DNA of 64,000 nucleotides, from assembly GCF_001425175.1 (NCBI RefSeq), contig NZ_LMDV01000001.1, positions 310,001 through 374,000 on the forward strand, written 5' to 3'. Source of the stretch: Nocardioides sp. Root1257 (GTDB lineage: Bacteria; Actinomycetota; Actinomycetes; Propionibacteriales; Nocardioidaceae). The notes under the pieces were generated by a model. The model did not search any database and was not told the DNA's origin. It saw only the letters and a list, made by a program, of their open reading frames with translations. The position numbers and the translations under genes were made by a program. Positions 60,963 through 64,000 of this stretch are shown here, one piece after another. The stretch's first letter is position 1, and each line of letters opens with the position of its first letter.

Positions 60963-61446
60963 CGGCGCCGAGCTCGGGGTCCCAGCGGCGCAGCTCGGTG
61001 AGCGAGAGCTGCACGTCCTCGTGACCGAGCACGTCGACCGCCCGCTGCGCGGACCCTCGGTCCAGACGGCGGGCCAGGGTCACGTGCGGGAGCCAGCCGA
61101 CGTGCTGACGGTCCGGGACCTGCACGCGCACGGCGAGCACCCGGCGTACGACGTCGTCCTCGATGTCGAGCACCCTGGCCACGGTGACGCGTCGCCCACC
61201 GAGCAGCACCAGGCCCGCCGTCCGCGCACGCACCGGCAGCATCGTGCCCAGCCGGACCCGGGCCACGTCGACGGCGCTCTCGGGCAGGACCGGCGCCGAC
61301 ACCACCGTCACGTGCGGCGTGTTGGTCGCGCTCTGGTGGTCGAGCTGCGAGGGCAGCCCCGCGTCGTGCAGCGCCTGCCAGTCACGGCGCACGACCTCCC
61401 GGCCGGCCTCGTCCGGCACCAGCTCGAGGGCGTGGAGCCGGGGCAT
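60940..61446 (-). CDS. 2'-5' RNA ligase family protein (2H phosphoesterase)
   Basis: A 168-residue protein with the two HxT motifs of the 2H superfamily, TPHVTVV and LPHVTLA, about 70 residues apart. Members act as RNA ligases or cyclic phosphodiesterases; the natural substrate is unknown. The ATG at 61446 has no own ribosome site; instead it overlaps the stop of a 10-codon ORF (TGATG) that itself begins six bases after TAGGTT. The gene overlaps the MFS gene's end by 23 bases. Confidence 0.8.
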   Translation of the reverse strand: MPRLHALELVPDEAGREVVRRDWQALHDAGLPSQLDHQSATNTPHVTVVSAPVLPESAVDVARVRLGTMLPVRARTAGLVLLGGRRVTVARVLDIEDDVVRRVLAVRVQVPDRQHVGWLPHVTLARRLDRGSAQRAVDVLGHEDVQLSLTELRRWDPELGAVTWLAGH

Positions 61447-61478
61447 CAGACCGACGCCTGGACGCGTGCTTCCACCAT
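61446..61478 (-). CDS. 10-codon leaderless upstream ORF coupled to the RNA ligase gene
   Basis: On the minus strand ATG at 61478 opens MVEARVQASV and ends in a TGA that overlaps the RNA ligase ATG by one base. A TAGGTT element is exactly six bases before this ATG, as at the window's other leaderless starts. The peptide itself need not matter; the ORF may serve to deliver ribosomes to the ligase start. Confidence 0.45.
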   Translation of the reverse strand: MVEARVQASV

Positions 61479-61484
61479 GCCCCG

Positions 61485-61490
61485 AACCTA
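61485..61490 (-). promoter_or_regulatory. -10 element upstream of the short ORF and RNA ligase
   Basis: Minus-strand TAGGTT, six bases from the ATG at 61478. Confidence 0.45.
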
Positions 61491-61504
61491 GCGATACTCC
61501 GGGC

Positions 61505-62242
61505 ATGGCTCTCCTCGACAGCTGGACGCAGTCCTCGTACGCCGCCGACGGGGTCACCCACCCGACGTACCGCAAGGGCAGCGGCCCCGGCGTCATCGTC
61601 ATCCACGAGATCCCCGGCATCACCCCCGACGTGATCGCGTTCGCCGAGGAGGTCGTCGACGCCGGCTACACCGTCGTGCTGCCGCACCTCTTCGGCACGC
61701 CCGAGCGGCTGATGTCGCTCGGGTACGTCGGCCAGGTCTTCCCGAAGGTCTGCGTGAGCCGGGAGTTCACCACGATGGCGACCGGGCAGACCTCGCCGGT
61801 CGCGGGCTGGCTGCGCGCCCTCGCGCGGGACCTGCACGCGGAGCTCGGCGGCCCGGGCGTCGGGGCGCTCGGCATGTGCTTCACCGGCGGCTTCGCGCTG
61901 GCGATGATGGTCGACACGTCCGTCGTCGCCCCGGTGCTCGCCCAGCCGTCGCTGCCCTTCCCGGTGGGCAGGAAGCGCGCCGCCGACCTGAACCTCTCCC
62001 CCGCCGACCTCGCCGACGTCCGTGCCCGCGCGGCCGGCGGCTGCCAGGTCCTCGGCCTGCGCTACCGCGACGACGTCGCAGTCGGCACCCGCTTCGACAC
62101 CCTCACCGCCGAGATCGGCGACGCCTTCCTCCGCGTCGAGTTCGACGGCAAGGGCCACTCGACCCTCACCGAGCACCGCCAGCAGGAGGGCGTCGACCGC
62201 GTCCTCTCCTTCTTCGCCGAGAAGTTGAATCGAGACTTCTGA
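61505..62242 (+). CDS. Dienelactone hydrolase family protein
   Basis: A 245-residue alpha/beta hydrolase. VIVIHEIPGITPDVIAFAEEV is the oxyanion strand, GALGMCFTGGFAL carries the nucleophilic cysteine typical of dienelactone hydrolases, and DGKGHSTLTEH the catalytic histidine. It is presumably an esterase or lactonase. GATACT six bases before the ATG at 61505 may be its -10. The last codons and stop lie inside the first 21-bp repeat of the array that follows. Confidence 0.85.
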   Translation: MALLDSWTQSSYAADGVTHPTYRKGSGPGVIVIHEIPGITPDVIAFAEEVVDAGYTVVLPHLFGTPERLMSLGYVGQVFPKVCVSREFTTMATGQTSPVAGWLRALARDLHAELGGPGVGALGMCFTGGFALAMMVDTSVVAPVLAQPSLPFPVGRKRAADLNLSPADLADVRARAAGGCQVLGLRYRDDVAVGTRFDTLTAEIGDAFLRVEFDGKGHSTLTEHRQQEGVDRVLSFFAEKLNRDF

Positions 62243-62285
62243 CGTTTGAATCGAGAGTTGTGACCGTCGAGTCGGGACTTCTTGT
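62223..62285 (+). repeat. Three tandem 21-bp repeats, left array
   Basis: Units at 62223-62243, 62244-62264 and 62265-62285 share TTGAATCGAGAGTTGTGAC with changes. The middle unit matches the innermost reverse-complement unit at 63345-63365 at 20 of 21 positions. The first unit overlaps the end of the dienelactone hydrolase gene. No unique spacers separate the units, so it is not CRISPR. 62286-62391 otherwise shows no gene. Confidence 0.8.
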
Positions 62286-62391
62286 CCCGGGATGGGCCAC
62301 TTCGTGCCCACAGCGGACCTGATCCGCCCGTCGTCCACAGCCACTGGTCGGGGCCGAGGCCGACGCTGCCCGGCCCGATCATCGTCGGAGG

Positions 62392-63303
62392 ATGACGCAC
62401 TGGCCGGATGTGCCCTTCACCCGCGCCGAGCTCGCCGGACTCGGCCTGGCTGCCACTGACCTGCGGCGCGGGCAACGTGACGGAGACGTGCGCAGGATCC
62501 TGCGCGGTGTCTTCGTCGCAGCCCGACTCGACGACACGCTCGAGCTCCGCGCCGTCGCGGCTGCCAAGGCAACGCCGGAGGGTCACGTGATCGTCGACCG
62601 GACCGCCGCGTGGCTGCACGGCGTCGACATGCACGCGTACGGCGAGCTCGACGGCATCCCGCCCGTCGAGACCTGCGCACTGAGATGGAGCGCACCGACA
62701 ACGCTGGGCGGGATCGCCGGCCGCACCCGGGATCTCCGGCCCGAGGACCAGATGCGGATCGGTGGAGTCTGCGTCACCACCCCGCTCCGCACCGCGCTGG
62801 ATCTCGGCTGCTGTCTGCGCCGCCGAGAGGCGTTCGCAGCGCTCTGCATGATCGCTCGGGCACACCACCACACCCGTCATGACTACGTCCGGGCGCTCTC
62901 TCGGTACCGACGAAGGCGCGGCGTCGTCCAGCTCCGCGAACTCGTGGCACTCGTGGACACCCGCTTCGAGTCCCAGCGCGAGGCGTGGTGCTTCCTGGCG
63001 ATCGCGGACGCCGAGCTGCCCCATCCGGAGCCGCAGGTCTGGATCGAGGTCGACGGTGCACCGACGTACCGGCTCGACCTCGCCTACCGTCGCCTCCGGG
63101 TGTGCGTCGAGTACGACGGCCACGACGCGCACTCCTCCGAGCAGCAGCGGGAGCATGATCGCAAGCGGCGGCAGTGGCTCACCGACCACGGCTGGACCGT
63201 GGTCGTCGTACGCGAGGGTGACTTCACCGGCGAGGGGCTCGAGCGATGGCTCAGGGAGCTGCGCGCAGCCCTCACTCCGGCGTACACGAGTCGACGCTGG
63301 TGA
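62392..63303 (+). CDS. AbiEi-like N-terminal / DUF559 (Vsr-like) nuclease domain protein
   Basis: A 303-residue protein. The N-terminal part (FTRAELAGLGLAATDLRRGQRDGDVRRILRGVFVAA) is a winged helix like that of AbiEi antitoxin-related proteins. The C-terminal part is a DUF559/Vsr-type PD-(D/E)xK fold: FESQREAW (Glu), TYRLDLAY (Asp), VCVEYDGHDAH (Glu) and REHDRKRRQWLTDHGWTVVVV. No toxin gene is adjacent. The ATG at 62392 gives the usual start. The gene is bracketed by inverted arrays of 21-bp repeats and its stop abuts the right array. Confidence 0.75.
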   Translation: MTHWPDVPFTRAELAGLGLAATDLRRGQRDGDVRRILRGVFVAARLDDTLELRAVAAAKATPEGHVIVDRTAAWLHGVDMHAYGELDGIPPVETCALRWSAPTTLGGIAGRTRDLRPEDQMRIGGVCVTTPLRTALDLGCCLRRREAFAALCMIARAHHHTRHDYVRALSRYRRRRGVVQLRELVALVDTRFESQREAWCFLAIADAELPHPEPQVWIEVDGAPTYRLDLAYRRLRVCVEYDGHDAHSSEQQREHDRKRRQWLTDHGWTVVVVREGDFTGEGLERWLRELRAALTPAYTSRRW

Positions 63304-63365
63304 CCAGAACTCTCGACTCGCGCGTCACAACTCTCGACTCGACCGTCACAACTCTCGATTCAACC
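63303..63365 (-). repeat. Three tandem 21-bp repeats, right array (inverted)
   Basis: Units at 63303-63323, 63324-63344 and 63345-63365 are reverse complements of the left-array units; the last two differ from each other at two positions. GTCA at 63366-63369 begins a possible fourth unit inside the ltp2 stop. The array fills the whole gap between two converging genes. Confidence 0.8.
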
Positions 63366-63366
63366 G

Positions 63367-64000
63367 TCAGGCGGAGAGGATGAGCCCGCTGGTGGGGACG
63401 CCGGTGCCGGCGGTGACGACGAGGTGCTCGACGCCGTCGACCGGGTTGACCGACGTGCCGCGGACCTGACGGACGCCCTCGGCGATGCCGTTCATGCCGT
63501 GGATGTAGGCCTCGCCGAGCTGCCCGCCGTGGGTGTTGAGCGGGAACGCGCCGTCGACCTCGATGCGGCCGTCGGCCACGAACCCCGGCGCCTCGCCGCG
63601 GCCGCAGAAGCCGAGCTCCTCGAGCTGCATCAGCACGTACGGCGTGAAGTGGTCGTAGAGGATGCCCATCCGCATGTCGTCGGGGCCGAGCCCGGATTGG
63701 CGCCACAGCTCGCGCCCGACGACGCCCATCTCGGGGATGCCGATGTCGTCGCGGTAGTACGACGTCATCACGAACTGGTCGGCACCGCTGCCCTGCGCGG
63801 CCGCTGAGATGTACGCCGGGGTCTGCTTCAGGTCGCGCGCCCGCTCGGCCGACACGACGACGAGCGCCTGCGCGCCGTCGGACTCCTGGCAGCAGTCGAG
63901 CAGGTGCAGCGGGTCGACGATCATCCGGGAGGCCTGGTGGTCCTCGATGGTGATCGGCTTGCCGTAGAAGAACGCGTTCGGGTTGGTCGCCGCGTGCCGC
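63367..64000 (-). CDS. ltp2: Ltp2-type thiolase/aldolase (3' part; start beyond window)
   Basis: The minus-strand frame is open to the window edge and gives about 210 C-terminal residues: NPNAFFYGKPITIEDHQASR, LHLLDCCQESDGAQALVVV, LYDHFTPYVLMQLEELGFCGRGEAPGF, NTHGGQLGEAYIHGMNGIAEGVRQ and VTAGTGVPTSGLIL. This matches Ltp2, the retro-aldolase that with ChsH2's DUF35 domain releases propionyl-CoA to leave a 17-ketosteroid. The tyrosines in YDHF and EAYIHG correspond to the pair reported as catalytic in Ltp2. As the last gene of chsE1-chsE2-chsH1-chsH2-ltp2 elsewhere, its partners should lie just outside. Confidence 0.85.
   Translation of the reverse strand, partial: RHAATNPNAFFYGKPITIEDHQASRMIVDPLHLLDCCQESDGAQALVVVSAERARDLKQTPAYISAAAQGSGADQFVMTSYYRDDIGIPEMGVVGRELWRQSGLGPDDMRMGILYDHFTPYVLMQLEELGFCGRGEAPGFVADGRIEVDGAFPLNTHGGQLGEAYIHGMNGIAEGVRQVRGTSVNPVDGVEHLVVTAGTGVPTSGLILSA

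Noticed and set aside
62392..63303. A type IV toxin-antitoxin (AbiE) locus
   Set aside because: Only the AbiEi-like winged helix is present, fused to a DUF559-type domain; no AbiEii nucleotidyltransferase gene is adjacent.
62223..63365. CRISPR-like appearance of the 21-bp repeats
   Set aside because: Units are directly tandem with no unique spacers, only three per side, inverted to each other, and no cas genes are present.

Overview
The window is high-GC actinobacterial DNA (strong G/C third-position bias, many GTG starts, ATGA/GTGA/TGATG stop-start overlaps, mycothiol-type enzymes). Gene content and style fit Nocardioides or a close relative; the genus is inference. Most of the window is a sterol/steroid catabolism island. 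Its genes match, block by block, the Mycobacterium tuberculosis cholesterol region (about Rv3522-Rv3564), but the blocks are reordered and separated by unrelated genes.

Layout. 1-1.5 kb: end of an Ltp4-type and a complete Ltp3-type SCP2 thiolase. 1.6-6.4 kb: DUF5994 protein, a ClgR/PopR-like regulator with a perfect palindromic operator, a DinB/MDMPI protein, a ClpP pair, an aldo/keto reductase and methionine aminopeptidase. 6.4-14.1 kb: cyp125 and fadA5 diverging from two KstR-type boxes, then two SDRs diverging from echA20-ipdA-ipdB-ipdC across a KstR2-type operator. 14.1-16.8 kb: GNAT, two small membrane proteins, PEP-mutase-like protein. 16.8-25.1 kb: fadE30-ipdF-kstR2-fadA6 diverging from fadD3-fadE31-fadE32-fadE33 across a second copy of the KstR2 operator. 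25.1-27.4 kb: NTF2-like, cupin, a 29-codon ORF and a flavoprotein. 27.4-31.0 kb: hsaA-hsaD-hsaC-hsaB operon with a KstR-type box. 31.1-36.2 kb: DinB protein, then hybrid histidine kinase, response regulator, response regulator-nucleotide cyclase and Crp/Fnr regulator. 36.3-44.0 kb: oxidoreductases, a DUF222/HNH (13E12-type) gene with a duplicated promoter segment, a small lipoprotein, an SCO6745-type protein and an exported beta-helix protein. 44.0-49.4 kb: hsaE-hsaG-hsaF diverging from kstD-chsH3 across one KstR box. 49.5-52.0 kb: a repeat-rich, effector-like protein followed by an overlapping small helical gene. 52.0-62.2 kb: glutaredoxin-like, DUF480-methyltransferase fusion, HrpB helicase, ECF sigma factor, two MFS exporters with a TetR, 2'-5' RNA ligase, dienelactone hydrolase. 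62.2-63.4 kb: a DUF559-type nuclease gene bracketed by inverted arrays of 21-bp repeats. 63.4-64 kb: end of ltp2.

How the genes work together. CYP125 oxidises the sterol side chain terminus; FadA5, ChsH3 and the Ltp proteins belong to side-chain beta-oxidation and aldolytic release; KstD desaturates ring A; HsaAB, HsaC and HsaD open rings A/B; HsaE, HsaF and HsaG convert the released hydroxydienoate to pyruvate and propionyl-CoA; FadD3, FadE30-33, IpdF, EchA20, IpdAB, IpdC and FadA6 degrade the remaining C/D-ring propionate (HIP). KshAB, KstR and the Mce4 importer are not in the window. Operators matching the KstR consensus sit on the side-chain and ring A/B promoters, and an 18-bp KstR2-like palindrome on both HIP promoters, with kstR2 itself in that regulon. 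In most cases the operator edge shares bases with the -10 element. Many genes appear leaderless, with a TANNNT element 6-8 bases before the start codon.

No rRNA, tRNA, CRISPR array or complete insertion sequence was recognised. No stretch over 300 bases lacks a gene.
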